Source: Onchidella celtica (lineage: Eukaryota > Mollusca > Gastropoda > Systellommatophora > Onchidiidae). From it: DNA of 64,000 nt. The notes under the pieces were generated by a model. That model ran no database searches. It was not told where the DNA came from and was given only the letters and a program-made list of their open reading frames with translations. Both the position numbers and the translations under genes were made by a program. The stretch is taken from the NCBI GenBank assembly GCA_963931925.1, contig OZ007574.1, positions 31,964,461 through 32,028,460 of the forward strand, in the 5' to 3' direction. Positions 44,180 to 64,000 of this stretch are shown here, piece after piece. Position 1 is the stretch's first letter. Each line of letters begins with the position of its first letter.

Positions 44180-46985
44180 CATCATCATCATTGCCTTTCT
44201 CACCCTGGATCAGGGTATAGGCCACCAACAAACACTTTCCATCCCTCTCTATCATGGGCCAGCCTCTTTACATTATTCCAAGTCTTTCCGCTTCGTTGCA
44301 CATCATTTTCTCTGGCTCTTCTCCACGTTCCGCGCGGCCTTCCTCTTGATCTCTTGCCCTGGGGATTCCAATCCAATACCTTCTTCGCGATGCTGTTTCC
44401 TGGCCTCCTGAGAGTGTGGCCGATCCATCTCCATCGCCTCCTACCAATTTCCTCTCTGACTGGGCTCTGTCTTGTTCTTTTCCAAACAATTTCATTGCTG
44501 ACCTTGTCTGTCCATCTGATCTTAAGTAGCTTCCTCAAACATCTGTTAATGAAAACTTGGATTCTCTTTATGCAGGCCTGGGACGCATTCCAAGTCTCAC
44601 ATCCATACAACAGGACTGACTTCACGTTCGAGTTGAATATCCTCAGCTTTGTTTTTAGAGATATATCCTTGGTTCTCCAAATCTTGCTTAAGGACGTGAA
44701 AGCTGCCTGTGCCTTTCCAATTCGTGCTTTGACTTCTGCCTCTGTTCCTCCCTTATTGTCAATGATACTACCAAGATAGCAGAAGGACTCTACATCTTCC
44801 AGTGGTTGATCTCCTACTTTGACTTGTTCGCTTGGGGGTGCAACAATTTTTAGGACCTTCGACTTCGCAGGATGTATCCTCAATCCGATAGATTCTGAAA
44901 TTTTGTTTAGAGCTGTAGTCTTTGCTTGCATCTGGTCGTGTGTGTGCGACAATAGTGCCAAGTCATCTGCAAAATCTAGATCGTCCAGCTGTGTCCATGG
45001 GGTCCATTGTATGCCATTTCTTCCTCCATTGGTGGTTTCTTTCATAAGCCAATCAGTCACCAGAATAAACAGAAATGGGGACAGCAAACAACCCTGCCTA
45101 ACACCAGTCTTGATATCAAAGCTGTCAGTAAGCTCACCATCGTGTACAACTCTGCAACTTGTCCCCTCGTACATGCTCTTGATAAGATTCACCATCTTCT
45201 CTGGGATTCCATAATGTCTCAATATTCTCCACAGCGTTTCTCTATCGATGCTATCAAAGGCCTTCTCGTAGTCAAGGAAGTTCACTATCAGTTGGGAGTT
45301 CCACTCTAGCGACTGCTCTACTATGATTCTCAGCGTGGCGATCTGGTCGGTGGTTGATCAATTACTCCTGAAACCAGCTTGCTCCTCACGAAGTTTTGGG
45401 TCTGTTGCATTCTGTATTCGCTTGAGAATAATCCGATTGAAAACCTTTCCTGGGATGGAGAGAAGTGTGATTCCTCTGTAGTTACTACAATTGCTGAGGT
45501 CCCCTTTTTTTGGAAGCTTCACGAGGTGTCCTTCCTTCCAGTCCTTTGGAAACTTGCCTCCGATCCAAATCCTCGAAAATAGTGAGTGCAGACCCTCTGC
45601 AGCCCCAGCAGCATCTGCCTTCAGCGCCTCTGGTGGGATCTGGTCTGGTCCAGCTGCCTTGCCTCGATTTAACTGCTTTATGGCATCATTAATCTCTGCT
45701 TTAGTCGGAGGGTCGCAACTGATCGGTAAATCATTTCTTGCGGGTAGAATGTCGGGTGGGTTGCTTGGTGGAGGTCTGTTCAAGAGGCTGTTAAAATGTT
45801 CTATCCATCTTTTTGCCTGAGCTTCCTTTCCAAAAATAGCCTTCCTGTTGTAATCCTTGACTGGAACTTCCGGTTTTCCATATTTTCCAGCAAGAGTCTT
45901 TGTAGTCTGGTAGAGGATCCTCGTGTGTCCTTCTGTTGCTGCCTTCTCTGCTTTCTCTGCTAACATTCCTATGAACTCCTCTTTGTCTTTTTTAATTGAT
46001 TTTTTGACCTCTTTAGCTGATGCTCGGTACTCTTCCTGGTTACCAACTCTTGAGCTTCTTGTACGACTTGCATTTACCTGTTCTTTTAGGTCTCTTCTTA
46101 TCCTTATCAAGTCCAGTGATTTTTGACTGATCCATTCCTTGTGTTCCACTTTCTTTTCCCCAAGAACATCCTGACATGTCGATGTAAATACTCCTTTTAT
46201 CTTAGCCCAGTAAGTCTCCAAATCTACTGGCTCTTCGAGGTCAACAAGGTGTTTGAATCTATTCCTCAGTGTCAGCTGGAACTCTTCCTTCTTGTCTCCA
46301 TCCAGAAGGCTCACTTGAAACTTTCTCCTCTCTGTTCCTGCTCTGGTACCTTGTTTCTTGAGGCGGAGTTTGAGTCTTGCCAGCAGCATGTGATGGTCAG
46401 ATCCAACATCAGCTCCTCTCTGTACTATGACATCCTCCAGTGAGCGTCTGAATCGTCGGGTGATGCAAAAGTGGTCAATCTGGTTTTCAGTTACTCCATC
46501 CGGTGAAATCCAAGTGGCCTTATGGATCCTCTTGTGTGGGAATACTGAACCTCCAATCACATAGCTGTTAAATGCGCAGAAACTTGCAAACCGCTCTCCA
46601 TTCTCATTCATTTGTCCCAAACCATTGCACCCCATAATGTCCTCATACCCTGTATTGTCCTGTCCTATCTTGGCATTGGCGTCTCCCATTATAATGTTCA
46701 CATCTTTTCTTGGCAATGTGTCAACTATTTCCTGAAGCTGGTTGTAGAAATCGTCCTTGTCCTCATCGGTTGCTTCATTTGTTGGGGCGTATATCTGCAC
46801 AATGTTCATGTTGATGTTCTTGTTCTTTGTAGTAAATGATGCCAATATAATTCTCCTTCCGTAGGGTTCCCATCCCCTCAGTGACCTCTGGGCGTGCTTG
46901 CTCAAGATGATCGCTACCCCTTCTGTATGCTTTTTGTCCTCCCTTCCAGAATACAAAATCTTCTCCCCAGAATTAAGTTGTTTCA
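44180..46985 (-). mobile_element. RTE-like non-LTR retrotransposon, copy 3 (5'-truncated)
   Basis: Matches copy 2 from its (CAT)n 3' tail (44180-44191 in plus orientation) up to 46985, where homology stops at the codons for about residue 79 of the polyprotein. It therefore lacks the start of the endonuclease and the leader. No target duplication is evident. It is a few percent diverged from copies 1 and 2. Confidence 0.93.
44200..46985 (-). pseudogene. Retrotransposon EN-RT polyprotein, truncated with nonsense mutation
   Basis: Endonuclease (from about residue 79) and the RT N-terminal part read from 46985 to 45361, where a TGA at 45358-45360 replaces the CGA Arg620 codon of copy 2. Reading resumes in the same frame to 44200 and includes FADD and the basic tail. 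No frameshift is seen. Substitutions include Asn for Ser in KETT(S/N)GG and Pro for Leu in KIVAP(L/P)SE. An apparent ORF extension beyond 46985 to 47106 is flanking DNA, not element sequence. Confidence 0.92.
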
Positions 46986-47831
46986 CCTCTTTCACACGGC
47001 ATTGCGGTAATTGGTTGATTAATCTTGTCGCCATCTTGAATTGCTTAGTCGTTTTTAACATAAAGTAATCTATTTTGTTCGGGGGGGGGGGGAGCAGATA
47101 TTTCAATAGAAGTGTTCGGATAAAGTGATATTTTTGTGCCTGCTTATAAAATTATGTGCCTGGGTGTTTGTAGCACACGAGCATTGTGACTTTACCGTAC
47201 TACAGTGCATGTATTTAGGCCACAAATAAACTTTCACAATAAAAAACCGGTACTGATATTAAGCATCGCACACCTTAGGTCTGTGAGAAAAGTGTGTACA
47301 TCTTATCATCCATCGTAATTGCATGTATCAACCAAATGTTTTTAGGTCTTTATTATTGGTAGTTCGTTGCCATTGGCATTTACACCTCACGTTTCTTGTT
47401 TTGATTTTTTCGTGTTCTTGTTTCTGTGTGTTTTTATGGTAGGGATCAGTTTTTCAGAATTTTGCCAGGACGGCGGCCTTGTTCGGTCTGCTCTTCTCGG
47501 CTTTCAACTGCCAAGGTATCTTTAAAGTGCTCAACGTGCACATGGGCCCTCCGAGTTTTTCGTCCGTATCTGAGAAGACTAGGTGCTTCGTTCGTGAGAG
47601 TACCTTCTGCCAACATAAGAATGCTAGACTGAATTACATCTATTATATATACATTTCACAAAATCTCCACCTTTGAACGCAAAAGGCTTTTTAGTAGACC
47701 ACCTATACGAACCCAATTTTACATGTTCATTTCAAATACCGCGGAGGGTGCACGGAAGTTTTTATTATTTTGATTAGTTTGGTTCTTGAATTTATAGAAA
47801 ATGCATTGTTTCATCGTGCTGTCATTTCGTG
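46986..47831. other. Stretch between retrotransposon copy 3 and repeat E, no supported gene
   Basis: Includes a G run near 47081-47090 and an open stretch around 47430-47640 (RTAALFGLLFSAFNC-like hydrophobic reading) that ends at a GTATCT donor-like site. I cannot support it as an exon. Confidence 0.35.
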
Positions 47832-48118
47832 CACACCAGAACACTACGCACGAAACTGAACGCTTGACACGTTTACTTTTTATGACATGCACAGTACTAT
47901 AATATTACGAAACAAACATGCTAAAATACAGATGTTACATAGCAATAAACATTGTCATTTTTAAAAATACATGCTTGGAGTAAACAACTTTTAATTATAA
48001 TAGCCATCACCTTCCTGATCTCAACTGCCACCTTCCTGCCAAATTTAAGGCCTGAAGAGTGTATAGTTTGGTCAGTGACTCATGCCAAAGGTTGCAAGTT
48101 ACTGAAATATATAATAGC
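47832..48118 (+). repeat. Dispersed repeat family E, copy 2
   Basis: Direct partner of 33827-34115, about 90% identical; directly followed by a GA microsatellite. Confidence 0.85.
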
Positions 48119-48133
48119 TGTGAGAGAGAGAGA

Positions 48134-48185
<52 letters not shown>

Positions 48186-48210
48186 AGGGGGGGAGGGGGG
48201 GGGAGGGAGA
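48119..48210 (+). repeat. (GA)n / G-rich microsatellite
   Basis: About 70 bp of GAGA with interruptions, then GGGGGGAGGG-type sequence. Confidence 0.95.
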
Positions 48211-48299
48211 CACATGATTGTTTATTCCGGGCAATGTCGGTAGGTCATCTAGTTCTTTATAATGCATGTATGTCGTGCCGCACCAATGTTAAGGCTTGA

Positions 48300-49305
48300 T
48301 TTCACCCCTTTTGCGCACCGTGTCTTGTTGCATCATACCAACACCGGGAGTTCACGTGACAAACTTTAGGGCGGCGGTAAAAAAAGATTTCGCGTACGAA
48401 TGTTAACGTTCCGAAACGACCGAATAAGCTTAAGAGAATTAGGTGAGACCACTAATTAATTATAGGGGAGATGTAGAGATGAACTTAGCCCGTTCGTGAG
48501 TCGTACGAAAGTTTGCGAAAGCGGACCTCTGGTGTGAAAGCGGGGTTAATCCTTGGTTTATTTATTTTTTATAGAGCAGGACTGACACTTAACCCTTTGA
48601 CTACTGAGGCTATGAAAGCTAGATTTTCTCATATCCAGTTTAAATTAAGATCCACTTATTTTCAGTTATTTTGAATGGTAAATATGAAACTAAATCAGGC
48701 CATTGGCCTGTATTTAAAAGGTGGTAACAGCGAAACAAAACCTGTAACTGATGGAACAGTAAAGAGTCAACAGAAATGTGTTTCAGTATTGAACGGGTTA
48801 AGTATAGTGTACAGGCTGGCAGTATAATTTATAAGTATGTAATTGTATACCATTTTATGGCCCAATGGTAGAAACAACATCAGTAACAAAATGGTAGGCC
48901 TACCCCTTGTTTTAGTCACGGTAGTGGCTGCAAGAGATGGGTATATTTATGTTTTATTTTCTTTGAATCAAAGTACAGTAAACCTACATTGTAGCTAGAT
49001 CTACCTTTTCTTTCCAGAGTATACCTATACTACAAGCTACTTTCCCCCAGTGATTTTGCATCTCTGTTGACGATCCGGAGAGCGAGAGCTGACTGCGCTC
49101 TGAACACGCTATGAACTGTGTGTATTGCAGGGAACTGGGCCGCGCTGACGTAATTATGCCAGGTCACATTAGCTTTTGAGTCAGTGTGAAGAAAAATTAA
49201 TGTGGATGGTCATGGCAGTACTGGCACGGAAAAAGTGAATGCGGCAAGGTGGTCTTCGTGCTCAAGGGCCCGTTATAACAGCTGGGAGTACAAGAAACCA
49301 CAGCG
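48300..49305. other. Intergenic stretch, no supported gene
   Basis: Mixed-composition DNA upstream of the Rab-like gene. No ORF with motifs and no confident promoter element. Confidence 0.35.
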
Positions 49306-49309
49306 TGGA

Positions 49310-49555
49310 TCACAGACACACACAGGATATAAAGTGGGTTAAAAGTCAGTCACACGTGAATTTCTTGAGTCGGACTAACCAGTGTGGCTCGCAAACATTA
49401 TATATAAGGTATAGAAATGAGTTAAAAACGAATCAAAAGTGAATTTCTTGTGTCCGACATGCTAGTATGGATCACAAGTCATAAACATAGCCTACACTAT
49501 GAAGTGGGTTAATAAGTGAATCAAAAGTGAATTTCATGTGCGGACTAGTAATACT
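49310..49555 (+). repeat. Degenerate ~100-bp tandem repeat, about 2.5-3 units
   Basis: The order (AAGTGGGTTA)...AGTC/AATCA...GTGAATTTCTTG(A/T)GT-CGGAC...(TGT)GGCTC/GGATCACAA recurs three times with substitutions and indels. Confidence 0.55.
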
Positions 49556-50699
49556 AATAGTGTTAAAATGTGACTGTAATAGGCCTTAATTGTATCAACA
49601 AGCAGTTTAGGCCTACTTGTAAAGATCGCTGTTGTGTGCGAGCGGGGTTAAATCATCATTAAATTTTTATAGCAGGAGTTGGACCGGACTGACAGGCGCG
49701 GCTACGAGATTAGCGTGTGCTGAAGGGCAAAACGATTTAGAAAAATAGCGTTTCGTTAATTGAATTAATAATTAAACAATTTTGTTCTTGTGCCGGATCT
49801 AACAATCAGCTTCTGGGTCGTAATCATTTAGCCACGCAGCTGACCGATCGAAATAGCGGGAACTCACAAGTGCATTGAATACGGGTGCTTTTGGTTGACG
49901 ACCAGGATACAATCTTGATTAGGACAGGAAAATCCTCACATTAATTGGTTGTTTTTTTTATACATGCCTAAACTGGGTTCTTATAGGACTTCCGCGTTGT
50001 GTCTCGAATGCCATAATTTGAAACTGGTGTTAATAATATTATTGCGGTGTTCTTATATTACCAAGATGTCGAATTCATTGCTCTTAAATACGTGTAGATA
50101 TCCAAGACACAAGATGTGTAAAAGTTATTTCATAACCCAGTCAAACTGTTCACGTGACCGTGTTGAAGTTATTGCCATTATTTAAATATTCAGTTAAGCC
50201 TAGGTGACACATCTGTTTTTTTCTCATTTTGACGATTTTGGATATAAAACATTCTGGCTGTCAATCCTCTTTAAAGTGAACCGTTTTTAATTCACTGCAC
50301 AGGATTATGTGACAACCAAGTTATTCAACAATTCTGTAAGGAGAAATTTGAAGCAAGCACGGAGACTTGGATAATCAAAAGCCGAGTGTTATGGTGACCA
50401 TAACTGTTTGCTACGGGTATTCTTAATTCGGGACCTCAAGTCTTGTTTGTTTTATCTCCATTTTCTGAAAAACTGGAGATCTTTTAGTGTGTTGAAGAAG
50501 AATAACAAATGCACACTTTGGCACTTGTTTCAAATGTGTTGTGACACTGATCAAGCTGTTTCACAGTTCTGATATATTCTAACTCCTTGTCACAATACCA
50601 AAGCCGCAAATGTTTAACGACGAATTTCTCATTTGTGCAAAACGTGGATTTGGAACTAACAAGAACTAAGGTCGCGATTTTACACTGTAGGGAATTTTT

Positions 50700-51342
50700 A
50701 AAACACTGCCGCATGATGTTATACTGTTAGTTCTTTCTCCAACTTCTAGGACAGTCTGAGATTATATGAAGTTTCAACGTCTTTGATAGTCACCTCTTGT
50801 TGAGTCGGAATTGTTTTGTTTAGAACTTTTGGCTCCCAATATGGACATTTGGATATCGTCGGTGACTGAAACTGATGTGTTATTACTCATTTGCACGTGC
50901 CACGTATGAATGTAAACATTCATGAAATGTATTTTGTGGTGTGTGACGTGATTTACCTAACTTCGTGACTCGGTGATCATCTAGGTCAGTTGAACTTCCG
51001 CAGTTATCTGAACATCGCAAGTTACAACGAATTGAATTATAAATGATTTGGACAACGGAAGTTATTGGAAAATTCATAAACTTTGTTTGAGTATTGCTAA
51101 TCACGAACCATTGACTGGATTACTGAACATTGTGAAGTGTGAAAATTTGTTACATACAGGGCATCGTGTGAGAATAATCTTTCACTACGAACGGCATGGA
51201 TTGTTTATCAGATCAACCTCTCGTTTAAGACTAGAAGTTCTTGCACATGACCATTCAAGGAACTTCGATTTATTGAAGTTCCCACACATTACATTTAAGG
51301 AAACTTCGACTTAAGCGAGTTCAGGCGAATTCTGTGGATTAA
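50700..51342 (+). other. Probable 5' UTR/promoter-proximal region of the Rab-like gene
   Basis: No in-frame ATG joins the coding frame. The region just upstream of 51343 has stops in frame. Transcription start not identifiable. Confidence 0.3.
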
Positions 51343-60015
<8,673 letters not shown>

Positions 60016-60589
60016 GTAAGTAACACTTCAGTAAATAGATCGCGCCTGTATGCTCGTAAACACAAACACGCATTTATCGAAATGTCGGTAATATCGGTGC
60101 CTGATTTATGTATTGTAATGTAGCACGCCTGATATATAAAGTAACAGTGGTTCCTGACATAGGCTTGTGACTTTATGTTTCTTTTCGTCTATTAATGTCA
60201 GTACATTTACTATCAACGCGTCATGTTTGTAATATTAATTATGATATAAAAAAAAAAGATGTTACACTGTACGTTGATATTTGTGTTAATGCAGCATATT
60301 TTACTGTTTTTTGGGACATCCTGTAAGGACATGTCTCAATAATTGGACATTGTTGTTACTGTTTTACTGTCTTAACTTGGAAATTCCATATTTTATGGTA
60401 CGTAACGAGGAGTGTTCGCATATCATCATTTTTATGAAATACAAAAAATATTCTGTAACATAGGTAGGCTACATCTCAAGAAATTGATTTTATATTTACA
60501 TGAAAACAGTCGAATGATTCTAGATAGCCTTTTCTCTCAAACAACCCCAAAATGAAATAAAAATTTTTATACGTCTTATTTAATACTAG

Positions 60590-60930
60590 TAGGTTTATTT
60601 CCGTAATACGTGCATGAAAAAAGTTCTAAATCACTCTTTATGTATAATCTTCCTCTGAAATCGATTTCCGAAACAATCTGTTGCAGAACTTGAATTTCAC
60701 CCCACGTCAAAACGTACATTATATTCCCCTTGATGTATTGTTTCGTTTTAAACATGAATTATGCACTTTACAGAATGCGACATCTGGCATAACCAGATTT
60801 AGTTCCGACTTACAGTGCAGTGCATTTTCGTACAAAAGATTGGTTTAGTGATTAGGCAGTGCAAAAACACAATTAATGTTGATACATGTGATATGCGCCC
60901 AGTTAAATTTACACTACTGGCGTCCGTAGA
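60590..60930 (+). repeat. Dispersed repeat family G, copy 2
   Basis: Direct partner of 58785-59130, in the intron downstream of exon 2 of the Rab-like gene. Confidence 0.8.
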
Positions 60931-61131
60931 CTTTTCATTATATAAGGGTAATTTGTAATAATTAAATCCTGTCCCAGCAAACAAAATATGCACACCTGTT
61001 GTTTAAGGTTATTATTAGTTGGAAAGAAGTTAGGGGCGGGGGTTTCTCTGTTTCTCAAGATCTCCCGTATAATCGCTTTGCCAAGAGTGTCAATATGATT
61101 ATCTTTTTATTAATCATTAATGTGCTGTTAA

Positions 61132-61803
61132 CCCTATTTTACACTGGGGGACACTCACTCTTTTCATAACAAAACACCCGCCAAAATAGTCATCCATGTA
61201 CTTTCTCAAAATTTCATGAATGCCTCAAGAACATTATTCCCCACCATTGCGTGCGTGACATTTCCATGACTTATTTGTTGTATATGATTGTGCTCACACA
61301 TGAGCGTGCATTTTGAACACCCAAAATGAACCACGGGGGGGCCTGACAGACCCCTTACTTGTAAAAAGAAAAAATAAGATATATACCTGTTTTACACCGG
61401 GGGGGGGGGGGGCTGACAGACCCCCTACTTGTAAAGAGAGCAAATGCGTCATAATCCTATTTTACACTCTGCTGGTGCTAGGCCAGCAACCAATCGGCGT
61501 CAAATGAAAGAAAGAATGAGTAATAGGATACTAGGCCTATTTATAAACCCCTGTCCCACACGGGGTTGCATCCGGGTCGTCTGCCAGATTCCAAACCGAA
61601 CTGCACTTCCTGGTCGACAACCCGGAGGCAATGAAGGCAGGAAGTGAAACAATATAATTATATTCTTCTGGCAGACCAATGGATATATTTCACCATAAAA
61701 ATGTGGGGATGTGTCAGACCCCCCGTGTGTAAAATGCGAATATAAAATGAACTTGCTATGTAAATAGTGGGGGTCTGTCAGATCACCCGAGTGTAAAATA
61801 GGG
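61132..61803. mobile_element. Candidate inverted-repeat element with internal GACAGACCCC subrepeats
   Basis: CCCTATTTTACACT at 61132-61145 is perfectly inverted at 61790-61803. Inside, units combining a G run, CTGACAGACCCC and TTGTAAA recur at about 61337 and 61395, and again near 61712. Noncoding. The termini are short, so this remains a candidate. Confidence 0.5.
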
Positions 61804-61961
61804 GTTTGAAAAACACATGCAGCTATTTGCAGGAGTCAGCCGGCCGTTCATTGACTGAACTTATGACCCATGAATAAATTATAACCTCATTTCCGGTTTA
61901 GCGGGACTTTCGTTTCCTGTGAAATTGTATTTCTTCTACGGGTTTTTCACGATTTTTCTTA

Positions 61962-62199
61962 AGTAATCAATATGAAAATTATATAATCGTATTCAGCGTG
62001 TCAAACTGTATCAACACACCAAATTTCGTGAGGCTAGCTCAAAAAAAGAAAAAATAACGGTTTTTAACGGTCATATGTCAAGTAATCAATGGGAAAATTA
62101 TATATTTGTAATCAGCGTGTCAAACTGTATCAACACACCAAATTTCGTGAGGCTAGCTCAAAAAAAAGAAAAATGACGGTTTTTAACGGCCATAACGGT
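61962..62199 (+). repeat. 119-bp tandem duplication
   Basis: AGTAATCAAT...TCAGCGTGTCAAACTG...GAGGCTAGCTC...AACGG occurs twice in a row, over 90% identical. Confidence 0.9.
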
Positions 62200-62690
62200 A
62201 TAAAAGTAATGTATAAAAGTAATACTATTCACTTAAGTACGTTAAAATAGACCTGCGTTCCAAATTTTATCAAAATCGGTCAAACACTTTAGTTAGAAGA
62301 TGCCAAAACGTACAAAATCCTTCTTTGAGACTACTTAATTCTTAACGGCTCTAACGGTTTTCTGTTTAACAAAAGTACAACTTTTAATGTAGGTAAACCT
62401 TCTCTGACACAACACCAATGTAATTGCCCAATGTCAACAAAATCGGCAAAGAAGTGAATGTGTGAAAAGGTCTCAAAAATCGGTTACAGACACACAGACA
62501 CTGATGGTCTTCACGGTATAGATTTTTATTTTTTTTTTGGGATATGAAAAATTGCACTACCTCCGCCCTCGCTCTGGACAATTACAGGTTACAAATAAAC
62601 ACATCATAAATACATACATTCAGCACATGTATCTGTGCATTAAATGTAGTCTTACACAACCATGCTCGAGCACAGGGAACGATCACGATC

Positions 62691-63473
62691 AGAAGTGTAA
62701 GAGATGCAGAAATGTTACAAAATGACCTGAATAGACTCCAACAGTGGGAACAAAAGTGGAAGATGGAATTCCATCCTAAGAAGTGTCAAGTACTTCGAGT
62801 GACAAACAAAATTAACACCATCAGTTTTGATTATACTATCCACAACATCAAATTAGAGGAAACAGAAACAGCTACTTATCTTGGCATAGTTATTGATAGG
62901 AAACTTAGATGGAAACAACAGTATAGCACAATTAGTCGTAAGGCAAATGGAGTAATAGCTTTTTTAAGGAGAAATATCTCAGACTGTCCCATGGATGTTA
63001 AAGATAAATGTTATAAGACCCTTGTTAGACCAATACTCGAATATGGATGTAGCATCTGGGACCCCCATTGTAGAACTCACATAGATTATCTAGAAAAGAT
63101 ACAGAAAAGAGCAGCCAGATTCGTGACAAACAACTATAAATTTGAGGAGGGTAACACCAAGATTAATATGCAAAAACTTGGCTGGATGCCTTTAGAGGAG
63201 AGGCGGGCAAGAAATAAAATTACCAGCTTCTTTAAAGGTAGATGCGGTCTGATGGATATACCCATGGAACACATTGGGATTAATTTTAGTAAGAGTAGGC
63301 GGAATAGCCAGACCTATGCCATACCATCGTCCAGTGTTGACGGCCACTTATATTCTTTTTATCCGAGCACGTTGAGGCTGTGGAACTCTTTGCCGGAGGA
63401 CCTAAAATTGTGCAGTAGCCTAGACTCTTTTAAGACAAAATTAGAAAAGCACACGTTGAGAGCTAGCTACTGA
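62691..63473 (+). pseudogene. Reverse transcriptase C-terminal fragment (jockey/CR1-like)
   Basis: An open frame includes LQNDLNRLQQWEQKWKMEF and FHPKKCQVL, YLGIVID (RT block after the catalytic box), CYKTLVRPILEYGCSIWDP, KIQKRAARFV, LEERRARNKI and FYPSTLRLWNSLPEDL. These are typical of the post-catalytic RT region and C-terminus of jockey/CR1-group LINEs. The YADD box and endonuclease are missing, so it is dead on arrival. The frame ends at TGA at 63473. The first ATG (62712) is internal and not a genuine start. Confidence 0.9.
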
Positions 63474-63717
63474 ACAGGCTGCATAGATATACTTATAAAC
63501 CCAGTGATAAGATTGGTTGATCTGCTCATGGCCACAATCAAGTGTTTTTATAAGTTTTTATAAATCTAATCGACTCCCGCTTCTTACACCCTTATATGTA
63601 TATAAATTTTTAACTCCCAGGGACACGGGCCGAGTCGATTTTTATTGCGCACTGGTGAGATACTCAAACCTGAGAAAACCAGTTTTAAGGAAGAAGAAGA
63701 AGAAGAAGAAGAAGAAG
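62691..63717 (+). mobile_element. 5'-truncated non-LTR retrotransposon (second family)
   Basis: Contains the C-terminal end of an RT ORF and a 3' UTR of about 215 nt ending in (AGA)n at 63688-63717. It lies between inverted copies of a 22-bp sequence (62665-62686 and 63777-63799). It is unrelated to the RTE-like copies and closer in appearance to CR1/L2/jockey-type elements (by eye). Confidence 0.85.
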
Positions 63718-64000
63718 TAGTGTAGTTTATTAACAATAGAGTATTTACTTAAATGTAAACAAACCCAAAAATTATTGTGATCGTTCCCTGTGGCTCGAGT
63801 TAAGTTGAAACGTCTGGAAGGCAGCATAATCACAGACTGATTCGTAGCTTGCGGCATAGGCCTAGTTTCAGGTCGAGTCGATGTTGAAGGGGTGGGGGAG
63901 AATTTTTGAACAGAAGAAAAAGAAATATTTCGTGTTCTTTTGAGTTTTATGAACGAAGACTTCGCCGATCATCTGTCATTTTTAATGAACAGAGTGTGTC

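Noticed and set aside
44200-47106. Open frame extending the retrotransposon protein upstream to 47106 with a novel N-terminus
   Set aside because: Homology to copy 2 ends at 46985; the remaining codons are flanking DNA that happens to be open.

Overview
This is metazoan nuclear DNA: AT-rich, intron-bearing, and crowded with transposable elements. Spliced genes with GT-AG introns, APE/RT non-LTR retrotransposons, a P-element relative, a solo LTR, several MITE-like families and long (GATA)n/(CT)n arrays point to an invertebrate, most likely marine. A mollusc is my low-confidence guess; other marine invertebrates are not excluded. I ran no searches, and all family assignments rest on motifs read by eye.

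Host genes. (1) The left edge holds the last two coding exons (1853-1929, 2978-3067, +) of a gene I do not recognise, with a poly(A) signal near 3399. (2) The best-supported gene is a complete PCIF1/CAPAM orthologue (mRNA cap-adjacent adenosine N6-methyltransferase) on the minus strand. It has twelve coding exons between 37397 and 20836; the splice phases all agree and give a 683-residue protein with an N-terminal WW domain and the catalytic NPPF motif. A plausible 5' UTR exon lies at 39338-39395. (3) A tRNA-Thr(TGT) gene lies at 40597-40669 (-). (4) A Rab-like small GTPase starts at 51343 (+) with a second exon at 59853-60015, and continues beyond what I can trace. Its catalytic switch II Gln is Val.

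Mobile DNA. Three copies of one RTE-like non-LTR retrotransposon are present: a left-edge partial copy (1-1671, +); a full-length intact copy with an 11-bp target duplication inside PCIF1 intron 7 (26518-29766, -); and a 5'-truncated copy with a nonsense mutation (44180-46985, -). Copies 1 and 2 are almost identical at the protein level, so the family was active recently. Two other RT fragments lie at 32903-33331 and 62691-63717. A deleted P-element-like transposon with 36-bp inverted termini and a perfect 8-bp target duplication (53249-55306), and a 1350-bp solo LTR with a 5-bp target duplication (57434-58783), both lie in the Rab-like gene's intron. At 11467-14189 a long exon-like ORF encodes a FEN1/XPG-type PIN nuclease-like protein and is flanked by diverged ~130-bp inverted repeats. 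This is the strongest candidate for a little-described mobile element.

Smaller structures include several inverted-repeat (MITE/foldback) elements, pairs of dispersed repeats shared between distant parts of the window, 28-, 31-, 40-, 81- and 119-bp tandem repeats, and homopolymer or short tandem tracts. PCIF1 introns carry two oppositely oriented copies of one MITE family, a duplicated intron/splice-donor segment and a 31-bp minisatellite close to a splice donor.
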